From positions 1 to 55,465 of the forward strand of contig JALTFO010000128.1 in NCBI GenBank assembly GCA_027007005.1: DNA of 55,465 nt. Reading direction: 5' to 3'. Below the pieces are notes generated by a model. The model made no database searches. It was not told the DNA's origin and saw only the letters and a program-made list of their open reading frames with translations. The stretch is from Candidatus Bipolaricaulota bacterium. GTDB lineage: Bacteria > Bipolaricaulota > Bipolaricaulia > UBA7950 > UBA9294. Of the stretch, positions 26,969 through 36,738 are shown piece by piece (positions within the stretch are counted from its first letter, which is position 1; every line of letters starts with the position of its first letter). A program made the position numbers and the translations under genes.

Positions 26969-29059
26969 ATGCCCAGTGATACTTCTGCCGATAATGGCTC
27001 TGTGCCCATGGAACGGGTGCGGAACATCGGCATCATGGCCCACATTGATGCCGGGAAGACAACAACAACCGAGCGGATCCTCTACTATACTGGCCGCACG
27101 CACAAGATGGGCGAGGTCCATGAGGGTGACACCGAAATGGACTGGATGGCGCAGGAACGCGAGCGGGGGATCACCATCACCTCGGCGGCCACAACTTGTT
27201 TCTGGCGCGAGCACAGAATAGACATCATCGATACACCGGGGCACGTTGACTTCACAGCAGAAGTCGAACGTGCCCTGCGCGTTCTCGATGGGGGGATCGT
27301 CATCTTCTCCGGCGTGGAGATGGTAGAATCTCAGTCGGAGACAGTATGGCGACAGGCCGATCGGTATCACATCCCACGCATTGCTTTCGTCAACAAGCTC
27401 GACCGCGTGGAGTCGAGCTACGTCGAGACCCTGAACATGATCGAAGAACGCCTCGGCGTTGTGGTCGTTCCCCTGCAGCTTCCGTATCGTAACGAAGATC
27501 GTCACTTACAGGGAATGGTCGATCTCCTATCCCGGCGGATGATCGTGTGGGATGAGGAGAGTAAGGGAGAGCACTACAAACTTCTCGTTGTTCCAGAGGA
27601 GCTAACTTCAGATGTCGAGCACTACCGGGAGAGGATGATCGAGCGTGTGGCTGACACTGACGATAGAGTGATGGAGGAATACCTGACCAGCGGCGACGTG
27701 ACGCCGGAGTCATTTCACGCTGCGCTGAGGCATGCTTGCATCGATCAGGGATATGTTCCCGTGCTTGGCGGATCGGCCTTTCATAACCAAGGTGTACAGC
27801 CACTCTTGGACGCGGTTGTGCGGTATCTTCCTTCGCCTCTCGATGTTCCTCCGGTGCGCGACGTTGAGAGTGGAGAGTCCCGGCAGGCATCTGTTGATGA
27901 GCCATTCTCCGCACTGGCGTTCAAGGTCGTGACCGATAAGTACGCAGGGCGTCTGGTCTTTGTCCGTGTCTATTCAGGGCAGGTGAAGGCGGGTGGACAC
28001 GCGGTCAATCGTTCTACTGGCAAGGGAATGCGCATTACCAAGATCTTCCGCATGCACGCCAATCAGCGTACCCCGCTCACGCAAATGCGGGCAGGTGATA
28101 TCGTTGCTATTGTCGGTTCGACGCCGATCTCCACCGGAGATACGCTGTGCGACAAAGGGCACCCGATCCTTCTGGAGAAGATAGAGTTTCCTGAACCCGT
28201 GGTCTTCATCGCCATCGAGCCGCGTACGGAAGCAGAACAAGGAATTCTAAGTGATGCGCTTGAGAAGCTGGCATTGGAGGATCCGACGTTTCGCGTTCGC
28301 TTCGATGAGACGACCAATCAAACGGTGATTGCCGGCATGGGAGAACTGCATCTCGAGGTCCTCATGCGCAGATTACGTGAGGAATTGGGGGTCATTGCCC
28401 ACGTGGGTGAGCCGCAGGTGGCCTATCACGAGACGCTAAGCGACTCGATCAAGGTCGAGGGGACGTTCGATCAGCCGATTGGCGGGCACAATCAGTACGC
28501 GCATGTCATCGTCGAGCTTAGCCCACTTGCGCGTGGGAACAGGTTTTCTTTCGGTGATAAGGCGAAGGAAACAGACATTCCTCGGCAATACCGTGCTGCA
28601 ATCGAGAGTGGAGTGAGGGAGACGTTGACAAACGGCCCCCTTGCCGGTTATCCTTTAGTCGATATTGGAGCTACCTTGATTGGGGGATCCTATCATCCTG
28701 TGGATTCATCTGAGATTGCCTTTCGAGCGGCGGCTGCCGTCGCAGTCCATAAGGCTTATAGCGTTGGGAGTTTTGACCTCCTGGAGCCGATCATGGAAGG
28801 GGAGGTTATCACGCCTGGTGAATACCTGGGAGAGGTGTTGGAGGATCTGGCGCGTCGACGGGGCGAGATTCGAGAGCTTAAGTCGCGAGAGACGGTTCAG
28901 ATTGTTTACGTTGCTGTCCCGCTAGCGGAGACGTTCGGGTATGCAACGCGGCTGCGGTCATTGACGCAGGGAAGAGCGATGTACACGCTATGCGTGACCC
29001 GCTATGAAGTGGTGCCGGTGGAAATGAGAGAAAAGATAATTAAGAGCCGAGGTTACTAA
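26969..29059 (+). CDS. fusA: Elongation factor G (divergent)
   Basis: 696 residues, five-domain translational GTPase. AHIDAGKT at 24-31, RGITITSAATT, DTPGHVDFT and a G4 motif NKLDR (NKMDR in most EF-Gs). Domain IV reads GGHNQYAHV where nearly all EF-Gs have GGRGQYGHV, and the VEPQSE stretch is VESQSE. Operon position between rpsG and rpsJ argues that it is the main translocase; the changes recall EF-G2-like paralogues, and phylogeny would be needed to choose. tuf, which usually follows, is absent; rpsJ starts 3 nt after the stop. Confidence 0.9.
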   Translation: MPSDTSADNGSVPMERVRNIGIMAHIDAGKTTTTERILYYTGRTHKMGEVHEGDTEMDWMAQERERGITITSAATTCFWREHRIDIIDTPGHVDFTAEVERALRVLDGGIVIFSGVEMVESQSETVWRQADRYHIPRIAFVNKLDRVESSYVETLNMIEERLGVVVVPLQLPYRNEDRHLQGMVDLLSRRMIVWDEESKGEHYKLLVVPEELTSDVEHYRERMIERVADTDDRVMEEYLTSGDVTPESFHAALRHACIDQGYVPVLGGSAFHNQGVQPLLDAVVRYLPSPLDVPPVRDVESGESRQASVDEPFSALAFKVVTDKYAGRLVFVRVYSGQVKAGGHAVNRSTGKGMRITKIFRMHANQRTPLTQMRAGDIVAIVGSTPISTGDTLCDKGHPILLEKIEFPEPVVFIAIEPRTEAEQGILSDALEKLALEDPTFRVRFDETTNQTVIAGMGELHLEVLMRRLREELGVIAHVGEPQVAYHETLSDSIKVEGTFDQPIGGHNQYAHVIVELSPLARGNRFSFGDKAKETDIPRQYRAAIESGVRETLTNGPLAGYPLVDIGATLIGGSYHPVDSSEIAFRAAAAVAVHKAYSVGSFDLLEPIMEGEVITPGEYLGEVLEDLARRRGEIRELKSRETVQIVYVAVPLAETFGYATRLRSLTQGRAMYTLCVTRYEVVPVEMREKIIKSRGY

Positions 29060-29062
29060 AAG

Positions 29063-29371
29063 ATGGCAAGAGAGAAGATTAGGATCAAGTTGCGGGGCTA
29101 TGACCACGAGTTGGTCGATAGTTCAGTAAAGAAGATTGTCGACTCAGCGAAAGAGACCCGAGCCAAGATCTCTGGGCCAATACCACTTCCTACGGAGCGG
29201 CGGGTCTATACGGTCCTGCGGTCACCACATGTCAACAAGAAATCGATGGAACATTTCGAACGGCGGATTCACTCCCGCCTGCTTGACATCAAGGAACCGA
29301 CCTCGGAGACAATCAATGCCCTGATGGACATCGAGCTCCCCACCGGGATCGATATCGAGATAAAGCTCTAA
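29063..29371 (+). CDS. rpsJ: Ribosomal protein S10
   Basis: 102 residues, canonical: [50 protein letters not shown]. 30S protein, also NusE in antitermination with NusB. It directly follows fusA with no S10 leader between, so the S10 cluster is read from the upstream promoter. Confidence 0.98.
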   Translation: MAREKIRIKLRGYDHELVDSSVKKIVDSAKETRAKISGPIPLPTERRVYTVLRSPHVNKKSMEHFERRIHSRLLDIKEPTSETINALMDIELPTGIDIEIKL

Positions 29372-29393
29372 GAAAAGCGGAGGTTGTAGGCGG

Positions 29394-30017
29394 ATGGCTC
29401 TGGGAATTCTAGCGCGAAAGATAGGTATGACGCAGTTGTTCGTGGATGGCTGCGCTGTTGGGACGACGGTGATTGAGGCACAGCCGAGCACAGTCGTGCA
29501 GGTGAAGACCGTAGAGTCCGATGGGTACAACGCCCTTCAGCTTGGTTACGATGAGGTACCCGAACGGAAGGTAACAAAGCCCCTGCGAGGTCACTTCAGC
29601 AAGGCGGGTGTCACTCCGCATCGCCATCTGTTCGAGGCGCGTGTCGATGATCCGACGCAGTACAGCGTTGGTGATCGCGTTGACGTTGGGATCTTTGCTG
29701 AGGGAGACAAGATCGATGTCATTGGAACTTCGCGCGGACTCGGGTTCCAGGGCGTTATCAAGCGCTGGGATTATAGCGGTGGGCCGAAGTCACATGGCTC
29801 GCACTTTCATCGTCGCCCAGGGTCAGTTGGTAACTGTGTAAACCCAGGTCGCGTCGTCAAGGGAAAGAAACTGCCTGGACAGACGGGAAATCGGCGTGTG
29901 ACAATCAAGTCTCTTAGAGTTGTGCGAGTCGATGTGGAAAGAAACTTGTTGGTTGTGAAGGGATCCACTCCCGGAGCGAGGGGGACGGTGTTGCAGTTGA
30001 GGAAGAGCAATGGTTGA
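29394..30017 (+). CDS. rplC: Ribosomal protein L3
   Basis: 207 residues. LARKIGMTQLF at the start; GLGFQGVIKRW, GPKSHGSHFHRRPGSVG and MPGQTG-like LPGQTGNRRVT are diagnostic. Early-assembly 50S protein near the peptidyl-transferase centre. Overlaps rplD by 8 nt. Confidence 0.98.
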   Translation: MALGILARKIGMTQLFVDGCAVGTTVIEAQPSTVVQVKTVESDGYNALQLGYDEVPERKVTKPLRGHFSKAGVTPHRHLFEARVDDPTQYSVGDRVDVGIFAEGDKIDVIGTSRGLGFQGVIKRWDYSGGPKSHGSHFHRRPGSVGNCVNPGRVVKGKKLPGQTGNRRVTIKSLRVVRVDVERNLLVVKGSTPGARGTVLQLRKSNG

Positions 30018-30639
30018 AGCTAAAGAATATATCATGGATGGAACGGGGGATCCCCGGGTAATCGAGTTGGACGAAGGATTATTTGGGGCGAAGGTCAACG
30101 CGGATCTTCTATATCGGACCGTGCGTATGCAGCGTCTGAACCGCCGACAAGGGACGAGCTCCACGAAGACGCGTGGAGAGGTCAGTGGCGGTGGGGCTAA
30201 GCCGTGGCGTCAGAAGGGGACTGGGCGCGCGCGTGCTGGCTCCAAACGTTCGCCGATCTGGGTAGGGGGAGGAACGGTCTTTGGGCCGAAACCCAAGACC
30301 TACCACATCAAGCTAACGAAGAAAATGTTGCGCGGTGCCCTCATCTCGGCGATGTCCGACCGTGCCGCTGGTGGGAACGTTGCCCTGATAGATCGTCTGG
30401 CGTTCGATGTGCCGAAGACGACACAGGGGTTAGCGCTCCTTGAAAGGCTAGGTATGAATTCATCGACACTGGTGGTTGTAGGAAAGGCCGAGTATAATCG
30501 CGCGGTTAAGAAGTCCTTCTCCAACCTCCCGAGAGTGAAGTGCTTGGCCAGTGCAGGGCTAAACGTGTACGACATCCTGCGCTACGATGGGTTGGTGCTA
30601 ACCGCAGAGGCGCTCGACGAACTTAAGGAGAGATTGTAG
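30010..30639 (+). CDS. rplD: Ribosomal protein L4
   Basis: 209 residues. RQGTSSTKTRGEVSGGGAKPWRQKGTGRARAG with SPIWVGGGTVFGP is the extended loop lining the exit tunnel. In E. coli L4 also represses the S10 operon; whether it does so here is unknown, as no leader precedes rpsJ. The start overlaps the end of rplC. Confidence 0.97.
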   Translation: MVEAKEYIMDGTGDPRVIELDEGLFGAKVNADLLYRTVRMQRLNRRQGTSSTKTRGEVSGGGAKPWRQKGTGRARAGSKRSPIWVGGGTVFGPKPKTYHIKLTKKMLRGALISAMSDRAAGGNVALIDRLAFDVPKTTQGLALLERLGMNSSTLVVVGKAEYNRAVKKSFSNLPRVKCLASAGLNVYDILRYDGLVLTAEALDELKERL

Positions 30640-30641
30640 CT

Positions 30642-30941
30642 ATGGCGAAGCTTTTGCATTCGGAAGACGTCATCTTTGAGCCGATTCTTACAGAGGCATC
30701 CTGGGCGAAGATGGAAGAGAGAAAGTACTCGTTCCGCGTGGCGTTGAACGCTAACAAGGTGCAAATAAAGAAGGCTGTTGAGGATTTGTTTAAGGTGAAG
30801 GTGGAAAAGGTGTGGACAGCGAATATGAAGGGTAAACCCCGTCGAGAGCGGCTGAACCAGCTGCACGGGCGAACTTCCCGCTGGCACAAGGCGATCGTTC
30901 GGTTGGCCCCTGGCGACCGAATCAATGTGATGGGAGGATAA
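30642..30941 (+). CDS. rplW: Ribosomal protein L23
   Basis: 99 residues. EDVIFEPILTEASWAKMEERKYSFRV, NKVQIKKAVEDLFKVKV and the loop GKPRRERLNQLHGRTSRWHKA are typical. It sits at the tunnel exit and docks trigger factor and SRP. 2 nt after rplD. Confidence 0.97.
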   Translation: MAKLLHSEDVIFEPILTEASWAKMEERKYSFRVALNANKVQIKKAVEDLFKVKVEKVWTANMKGKPRRERLNQLHGRTSRWHKAIVRLAPGDRINVMGG

Positions 30942-30947
30942 GAAAGT

Positions 30948-31787
30948 ATGGCCCTTAAGAGATTTAATCCGACATCACCTGGTCGACGTCACGCCGATCT
31001 TCCTGATTTCTCTGGTCTCACTGCCTTGGCACCAGAGAAGACCTTGCTGCGACCGATCCGCAAGAATGGTGGCCGTAACTCACAGGGAAGGATCACAGCA
31101 CGCTTCCGTGGGGGCGGTCACAAGAGAAGATTCCGCGTCATAGATTTTGCACGTAATGACAAAGACGGCATCCAAGCACGAGTGGCGACGCGTGAATATG
31201 ACCCGAATAGGTCCGCGTGGATTACCCTGCTGAAGTACGTTGATGGTGAAAAGCGCTACATTCTTGCACCAGTCTCCCTGGAAATAGGCACAATGGTTGA
31301 GTCCGGAGACAACGCGGAAATCCGCGTGGGCAATGCACTGCCGCTACGGAGGATTCCCCTTGGGGCGATCATTCACAACTTGGAACTTACGCCCGGACGC
31401 GGCGGCAAGGTCGCTCGTTCCGCTGGTACATCGGCGAAGCTGATCGGCAAAGAAGGAGATCGTGCCCACGTTCGGATGCCATCGGGCGAGGTGCGGATCT
31501 TTAAAGTGGAATGTCGAGCTACGATTGGTGAGGTAGGAAACCCGGACCACAAGAATATTAAACATGGGAAGGCCGGACGAATTCGTCACCTGGGGTGGAA
31601 GCCGCACGTGCGAGGAGTTGCAATGAACCCGGTCGATCACCCGCATGGCGGTGGAGAGGGGCGTGCTCGTGTAGGGCGTCCACAGGTCTCTCCGACAGGG
31701 AAACTCGCCAAAGGTGGGCGCACGCGCAACAAGCGAAAGAAGTCTAGTGCTCTTATCGTGCGCCGAGCTGGCAAGGGGAGGCGATAG
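30948..31787 (+). CDS. rplB: Ribosomal protein L2
   Basis: 279 residues. [27 protein letters not shown], the [13 protein letters not shown] stretch and the [15 protein letters not shown] motif with its conserved histidine near the peptidyl-transferase centre. 50S assembly and subunit association. Confidence 0.98.
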   Translation: MALKRFNPTSPGRRHADLPDFSGLTALAPEKTLLRPIRKNGGRNSQGRITARFRGGGHKRRFRVIDFARNDKDGIQARVATREYDPNRSAWITLLKYVDGEKRYILAPVSLEIGTMVESGDNAEIRVGNALPLRRIPLGAIIHNLELTPGRGGKVARSAGTSAKLIGKEGDRAHVRMPSGEVRIFKVECRATIGEVGNPDHKNIKHGKAGRIRHLGWKPHVRGVAMNPVDHPHGGGEGRARVGRPQVSPTGKLAKGGRTRNKRKKSSALIVRRAGKGRR

Positions 31788-31789
31788 AC

Positions 31790-32074
31790 ATGCCGAGGTC
31801 AACGAAGAAAGGTCCATACGTGCTCGAAAGCCTGCAGAAAAAGGTGGATCGAGCAAAACGCGGGGAGATCAGTGAGATCAAGACCTGGTCGCGATCCTCG
31901 ATGGTCACGCCTGAAATGGTCGGGTTGACGATCAAGGTCCACAATGGGAAGGTCCACGTGCCGGTCTACGTCGTAGAGAACATGGTCGGACACAAGCTGG
32001 GGGAGTTTGCCCCGACGCGAACGTTCCGCTCGCACGGTGGCATGAAAAAGAAGCGGGCAGCGGGCCTGACGTAG
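31790..32074 (+). CDS. rpsS: Ribosomal protein S19
   Basis: 94 residues. [46 protein letters not shown] are canonical. 30S head protein that forms a heterodimer with S13. 2 nt after rplB. Confidence 0.98.
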   Translation: MPRSTKKGPYVLESLQKKVDRAKRGEISEIKTWSRSSMVTPEMVGLTIKVHNGKVHVPVYVVENMVGHKLGEFAPTRTFRSHGGMKKKRAAGLT

Positions 32075-32084
32075 GGGAGATACG

Positions 32085-32426
32085 ATGGAAGCACGGGCAG
32101 TAACTAGAGGATTGCGTATGTCTCCACGCAAGGCGCGCTTGGTGGCCGATGTAATTCGTGGAAAGAACGTTAATGACGCGTTGCAGACGATCATGCTTTC
32201 TAACAAGAAGGCCGCGCGGCTGATTCGTAAGACTTTGGAATCAGCAATTGCCAATGCGGAGAATAATTTTAATGTAGATGTGGACAAGCTATTTGTTGTG
32301 CGCGCCACAATCGATATGGGGCCCTCGCTTAGGCGGATGCATCCGCGAGCGATGGGACGAGCCGATATCATACGCCGGCCGACGAGCCATGTAACGATCG
32401 TCGTAGGCGATAAGAGGGGTGAATGA
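32085..32426 (+). CDS. rplV: Ribosomal protein L22
   Basis: 113 residues. LRMSPRKARLVADVIRGK, SAIANAENNF and the tunnel-lining hairpin around GPSLRRMHPRAMGRADIIRRPTSH. The stop overlaps the rpsC start (ATGATG). Confidence 0.97.
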   Translation: MEARAVTRGLRMSPRKARLVADVIRGKNVNDALQTIMLSNKKAARLIRKTLESAIANAENNFNVDVDKLFVVRATIDMGPSLRRMHPRAMGRADIIRRPTSHVTIVVGDKRGE

Positions 32427-33082
32427 TGGGACAGAAGGTCCACCCAGTGGGATTCAGAGTAGGAGTTACGCGTAAGTGGATCTCCAACTGGTACAACCCC
32501 AAGATGGCGCCTGAATACATCACTGAGGACTACAAGATACGGCGGCTTATCACCGAGCGTTACCGTCGTGCAGCTGTTGCGGAAGTGAATATCGAGCGAT
32601 CGAAGGAAGATCGCGTGTCAATCATTATCCGCTCTGCTCGGCCGGGGATCGTCATTGGTCGAGGGGGAAGCGAGATTCAGAAGCTGCAGACTGAACTTGA
32701 GAATCTCACGCACAGGGTAGTCAAGGTGGCTATTCAGGAGATCGAACGCCCTGATCTGGAAGCGACTCTCGTTGCCCAAGATGTGGCGATGCAGATTGAG
32801 GGGCGCATTGCCCCTGCACGCGCGATGAAGGAAGTCATGCGCCGAGTGATGGGCGCGGGCGCAGAAGGCGTCAAGATTAAAGTTAGTGGCCGGCTCGGCG
32901 GAGCAGAAATTGCGCGTTCGATTAGCATGATGGACGGACGTGTCCCGCTACAGACGATCCGCGCGGACATCGATTATGGTTTCATTGAAGCGCGGACCAA
33001 GTATGGAAACATCGGTGTCAAAGCGTGGGTCTTCCGGGGAGAGCACGCGTACGCTGGGGCGCAGCGGGAGAAGGTGAACTAG
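32423..33082 (+). CDS. rpsC: Ribosomal protein S3
   Basis: 219 residues (218 if the second ATG at 32426 is used). MGQKVHPVGFRVG, KH domain IIIRSARPGIVIGRGGSEI, and SGRLGGAEIARS are canonical. Part of the mRNA entry tunnel. Overlaps rplV by 4 nt. Confidence 0.98.
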   Translation: MMGQKVHPVGFRVGVTRKWISNWYNPKMAPEYITEDYKIRRLITERYRRAAVAEVNIERSKEDRVSIIIRSARPGIVIGRGGSEIQKLQTELENLTHRVVKVAIQEIERPDLEATLVAQDVAMQIEGRIAPARAMKEVMRRVMGAGAEGVKIKVSGRLGGAEIARSISMMDGRVPLQTIRADIDYGFIEARTKYGNIGVKAWVFRGEHAYAGAQREKVN

Positions 33083-33083
33083 T

Positions 33084-33515
33084 ATGGCACTTCTGTTTCC
33101 AAAGAGAACCAAGTACAGGAAATACCACTGTGGTCGGACTAAGGGGAAGGCGACGCGTGGGTATGATATTGCGTTTGGCGAGTACGGTATTCAGGCGCTT
33201 GCGCCAGCGTGGATTACAGCACAGCAGATCGAAGCTTGCCGTACCACTATTGCTCGCCGAACTCACCGTGATGCCAAGGTGTGGATTCGGATTTTCCCGG
33301 ACAAAGCAAGAACAAAGCACCCGGCTGAAGCAAGAATGGGGAAAGGGAAAGGGGCGGTCGATCATTGGGTTGCTGTGGTCAAGCCCGGCCGGATTTTGTT
33401 CGAGATCGCTGGAATTGACGACGCCGAGGCAAAGCGTGTGCACGAGCTTGTCAGTCATAAACTCGCCATCCGTACACGGTTGAAGCGTAGGATTGTTCTG
33501 GGAGGCGAGCGATGA
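33084..33515 (+). CDS. rplP: Ribosomal protein L16
   Basis: 143 residues. LLFPKRTKYRKYH, FGEYGIQALAPAWIT, and the EARMGKGKGAVDHWVAVVKPG region that contacts tRNA at the A site. Overlaps rpmC by 4 nt. Confidence 0.98.
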   Translation: MALLFPKRTKYRKYHCGRTKGKATRGYDIAFGEYGIQALAPAWITAQQIEACRTTIARRTHRDAKVWIRIFPDKARTKHPAEARMGKGKGAVDHWVAVVKPGRILFEIAGIDDAEAKRVHELVSHKLAIRTRLKRRIVLGGER

Positions 33516-33706
33516 AAACTGAGGAACTGCGAGAGCTGACCAGAGACGAATTGGAGCAGAAAGTGCATGAGTTCAAGCGCAAGCTCTTTAACCTGCGTTT
33601 TCAGAAGGTTGGTGGGGAGTTGGACAATACCGCTGAACTTGCGAAGACCCGTCAGGACATCGCCCGTGCACTGACGATCGCTCGGGAGAAGGGGCGGGAG
33701 AGATAA
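33512..33706 (+). CDS. rpmC: Ribosomal protein L29
   Basis: 64 residues, all-helical. LRELTRDELEQKVHEFKRKLFNLRFQ ... ELAKTRQDIARALTIARE is typical. Tunnel-exit protein. Overlaps rplP by 4 nt and is 1 nt from rpsQ. Confidence 0.96.
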   Translation: MKTEELRELTRDELEQKVHEFKRKLFNLRFQKVGGELDNTAELAKTRQDIARALTIAREKGRER

Positions 33707-33707
33707 G

Positions 33708-33953
33708 ATGAAGAAGACGAAGATTGGACGCGTCGTGAGCGATCGCATGGAGAAGACCATTGTGGTTCAGGTCGAAGAAGGGCGATTTCACAGGCGCTAC
33801 CGCAAGCATATAAGGCGGCATTTCAAGTTCTACGCACATGATCCGCAGCAGACGGCGAATGTCGGTGATGTAGTTAAGATAGAAGAGGCTCGTCCGCTCA
33901 GTCGACTGAAGCGTTGGCGATTGGTTGAGATAATCGAGAGAGCGGAGGCCTAG
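33708..33953 (+). CDS. rpsQ: Ribosomal protein S17
   Basis: 81 residues. [57 protein letters not shown] are canonical OB-fold S17. Binds 16S rRNA early in assembly. Confidence 0.97.
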   Translation: MKKTKIGRVVSDRMEKTIVVQVEEGRFHRRYRKHIRRHFKFYAHDPQQTANVGDVVKIEEARPLSRLKRWRLVEIIERAEA

Positions 33954-33955
33954 TC

Positions 33956-34324
33956 GTGATTCAGATGCAGACCGTGTTGCGGGTGGCTGACAATTCTGGA
34001 GCGAAACTGGTTCGCTGCATAAATGTTCTCGGGCCATCGAACCGCCGTTGGGGAGAGATAGGCGACATTGTAGTTGGATCGGTGAGGAAGCGTCTTCCCA
34101 CGAGCGACATTGAGAAGGGGCAGATCGTAAAAGGGGTCATCGTGCGCACGCGCAGCGCGTATCGAAGGAAGGATGGAACATTCATCCGATTCGATGATAA
34201 CGCGATCGTGCTCATCACCCCCCAGGGCGAGCCGGTGGGGACGCGTGTCTTCGGCCCGGTTGCTCGCGAGCTGCGAGACAAGAAGATGATGCGGATTATT
34301 TCCCTCGCACCTGAGGTCCTGTAG
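33956..34324 (+). CDS. rplN: Ribosomal protein L14
   Basis: 122 residues starting at a GTG (33956) with GGAGGCC upstream. [22 protein letters not shown] and [28 protein letters not shown] are canonical. It faces the 30S subunit and is the target of silencing factor RsfS. Confidence 0.98.
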   Translation: MIQMQTVLRVADNSGAKLVRCINVLGPSNRRWGEIGDIVVGSVRKRLPTSDIEKGQIVKGVIVRTRSAYRRKDGTFIRFDDNAIVLITPQGEPVGTRVFGPVARELRDKKMMRIISLAPEVL

Positions 34325-34335
34325 CTAAGGAGTGT

Positions 34336-34650
34336 ATGATGAGAAAGGTTCGAAAAGGGGACCGGGTGAAGGTTATCTCCGGCAACGACCGGGGTAAGTA
34401 CGGTAAGGTGATGGTCGTTTACCCTGAGAAGGAGCGAATCATCGTGGAGAATGTGCACATGATCACCAAGCACCAGCGGGCGACTCAAAATCTGCGCGAG
34501 CCGGGAATTATCAAGCGCGAAGGGACTATTCATATCTCCGATGTGCTAGTAGTATGCCCTGAATGTGGAACGCCTACGCGTGTCGGGTTCGCTGAGGTAG
34601 ACGGTGAGAAGATGCGCCAGTGTAAGCAATGTGGGGAGACGTTTAGGTAG
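34336..34650 (+). CDS. rplX: Ribosomal protein L24 with zinc-ribbon tail
   Basis: 104 residues. KOW motif KGDRVKVISGNDRGKYGKV, then a four-cysteine ribbon at C74, C77, C96, C99, a version found in many thermophiles and deep-branching bacteria. 50S assembly initiator. AAGGAGTGT precedes two adjacent ATGs. Confidence 0.97.
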   Translation: MMRKVRKGDRVKVISGNDRGKYGKVMVVYPEKERIIVENVHMITKHQRATQNLREPGIIKREGTIHISDVLVVCPECGTPTRVGFAEVDGEKMRQCKQCGETFR

Positions 34651-34652
34651 AG

Positions 34653-35183
34653 ATGCTACGCGAGAAGTTTGAGAAAGAAGTGGCCCCACGGTTGATGAAA
34701 GAATTGGGCCTTACAAATGTGATGGAGATTCCGCGTATCGCGAAGGTAGCGATTAACATGGGGGTGTCCGACAAGGACAATCCAAAGGTGTTGGAAGGCG
34801 CGGTGAAGAACTTGGCGAAGATAACCGGGCAGCACCCGATAGTCACGAAGGCCAAGAAATCGATCTCTGACTTTCACCTTACGGAAGGGGATCCGATCGG
34901 CTGCAAGGTGACGCTTCGGCGGGACAAAGCGTATGAGTTTCTGTACAAGCTATTCAACATTGTCTTCCCGGGGATCCGGGATTTCCGTGGTCTCTCCTCG
35001 GCATCGTTCGACGGCCGAGGAAACTACACACTTGGGTTGAATGAACAGTTGATCTTCCCGGAGATCTCGTACAAGGAGATTGTCTCTACGCAAGGGATGG
35101 ATATAACGATCGTCACCACGGCGCGGAATGACAAGGAAGGATATGCCCTGCTGAAGGGGCTTGGGTTCCCGTTCAAGGACTAG
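34653..35183 (+). CDS. rplE: Ribosomal protein L5
   Basis: 176 residues. [48 protein letters not shown] are canonical. Binds 5S rRNA and contacts P-site tRNA. 2 nt after rplX. Confidence 0.98.
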   Translation: MLREKFEKEVAPRLMKELGLTNVMEIPRIAKVAINMGVSDKDNPKVLEGAVKNLAKITGQHPIVTKAKKSISDFHLTEGDPIGCKVTLRRDKAYEFLYKLFNIVFPGIRDFRGLSSASFDGRGNYTLGLNEQLIFPEISYKEIVSTQGMDITIVTTARNDKEGYALLKGLGFPFKD

Positions 35184-35190
35184 GGGGATT

Positions 35191-35376
35191 ATGGCAAAGA
35201 AGGCATTAATACTGAAGAGCAAGAAGGAGCCGAAGTACTCCACGAGAGCCTATAACAGGTGCAGCATATGCGGACGTCCGCACGGCTACATCCGCGACTT
35301 CGGGATCTGTCGACTTTGCTTTCGCAAGCTTGCTCACACCGGGGAGATCCCGGGAATAAAGAAATCAAGCTGGTAG
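35191..35376 (+). CDS. rpsN: Ribosomal protein S14, zinc-binding short form
   Basis: 61 residues from the ATG at 35191. Cysteines at 24, 27, 40 and 43 bind zinc; [28 protein letters not shown] is the short type-Z S14. 30S head protein. The open frame upstream overlaps rplE and is not used. Confidence 0.96.
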   Translation: MAKKALILKSKKEPKYSTRAYNRCSICGRPHGYIRDFGICRLCFRKLAHTGEIPGIKKSSW

Positions 35377-35386
35377 GTGTAGAGAG

Positions 35387-35797
35387 ATGACAATGATTGC
35401 ACATCCTGTTGCCGACATGTTGACTCGGATACGGAACGCAAACGCGAGATTCCATCCTGAACTATCGATGCCGCACTCAAAGATGAAGGAATCGATAGCA
35501 CGCATTCTGCATGCGGAGGGGTATATCGATGGTTACGAGGTAATTCCGGGTGACCCGCAGCCTGAGCTTTTACTCAAGCTGAAGTATCAGGGGGAGCGAA
35601 CTCGTGCGAAGCGGGCGATCACGACAATCAGGCTGGTGAGTAAGCCTAGCCGCCGGGTCTATGTGACGAAGGATGCTATTCCGCAGCCACTGGGAGGGAT
35701 GGGAATATGCATCCTCTCGACCTCACAGGGTGTACTCTCCGGGCATGAGGCGAAGGAACGGGGGACCGGAGGCGAAGTCCTCTGCGAGGTATTTTAA
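35387..35797 (+). CDS. rpsH: Ribosomal protein S8
   Basis: 136 residues. HPVADMLTRIRNAN, KESIARILHAEGYI, and the C-terminal GGMGICILSTSQGVLSGHEAKERGTGGEVLCEVF. In E. coli S8 represses the spc operon; no control site was recognised near rplE here. Confidence 0.97.
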   Translation: MTMIAHPVADMLTRIRNANARFHPELSMPHSKMKESIARILHAEGYIDGYEVIPGDPQPELLLKLKYQGERTRAKRAITTIRLVSKPSRRVYVTKDAIPQPLGGMGICILSTSQGVLSGHEAKERGTGGEVLCEVF

Positions 35798-35808
35798 GGT
35801 GGTATGTC

Positions 35809-36360
35809 ATGTCTAAGGTAGGGAAAGTTCCAGTGGCAATCCCGAATGGGGTCAAGGTCAGCGTTTCGCAGGCAGTGATCACAGTTTCCGGGGAGCATGG
35901 GCAGTTGACGCAGGGGTTCCGGCCCGACTTTGTAAGTATTGGGGTGGATGACGGTGCGGCGACGGTGACTCGGAAGCAGGAGGGGAAGCAGTACCGTGCC
36001 TTTCAAGGCCTATACCGCAGTCTTCTAGCTAACATGGTGCATGGGGTAGCACAGAAGTGGGAGAAGTCGCTGCTAGTAAAGGGGCTTGGATACAGGGCGC
36101 GATTGCAAGGAAATACGCTCATTCTCGACCTCGGTTACTCCAACCCTATGGAGTTCGAACTGCCCAAGGGGGTCGAGGTAGAGCTTCCTAACCCTAACGA
36201 GATCATCATTCGAGGGATTGATAAGCAGCAAGTGGGGCAGGCTGCCGCGAAGATCCGAGCGTTGCGCAAGCCGAATGTGTATAGCGGCAAAGGGATTCGC
36301 TACAAGGATGAAGTGGTGCTGCACAAGGCTGGCAAGCTTGGCGGAGCCGGTACTGGGTAG
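35809..36360 (+). CDS. rplF: Ribosomal protein L6
   Basis: 183 residues. SKVGKVPVAIPNGV, LVKGLGYRARLQGN, and the end RKPNVYSGKGIRYKDEVVLHKAGK are canonical. Two similar domains, near the factor-binding site. Confidence 0.97.
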   Translation: MSKVGKVPVAIPNGVKVSVSQAVITVSGEHGQLTQGFRPDFVSIGVDDGAATVTRKQEGKQYRAFQGLYRSLLANMVHGVAQKWEKSLLVKGLGYRARLQGNTLILDLGYSNPMEFELPKGVEVELPNPNEIIIRGIDKQQVGQAAAKIRALRKPNVYSGKGIRYKDEVVLHKAGKLGGAGTG

Positions 36361-36375
36361 GGAGAGTGAAATAAG

Positions 36376-36738
36376 ATGGCAATGTTTAATAGGAAAGCGG
36401 AGCGCGTGAAGCGTCATCTGCGTCTTCGGAAGAAGGTGCATGGGACAGAAGCGCGACCGCGGTTGTGTGTCAACAAGAGCATTCGTCACATCTATGCACA
36501 GGTGATCGATGACGATGCAGGGCGTTGCCTGGTTGCTGCCTCAACCTTGGATAAGGATCTGCGAGAGAAGGTGAGCGGAAGCAACAGGGCGGCCGCCGAG
36601 CAGGTGGGACAGCTCTTGGCTGAACGCGCGATGGAAAAGAAGATTGAGGCGGTCGTCTTCGACCGGGGTGGACATCCGTATCATGGAGTGATTGCCTCTC
36701 TGGCTGAGGCTTGTCGCAAGGGAGGGCTGAGGTTTTGA
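36376..36738 (+). CDS. rplR: Ribosomal protein L18
   Basis: 120 residues. [26 protein letters not shown], and the end [28 protein letters not shown]. 5S rRNA-binding. Its stop TGA overlaps the rpsE start as TTGA. Confidence 0.97.
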   Translation: MAMFNRKAERVKRHLRLRKKVHGTEARPRLCVNKSIRHIYAQVIDDDAGRCLVAASTLDKDLREKVSGSNRAAAEQVGQLLAERAMEKKIEAVVFDRGGHPYHGVIASLAEACRKGGLRF

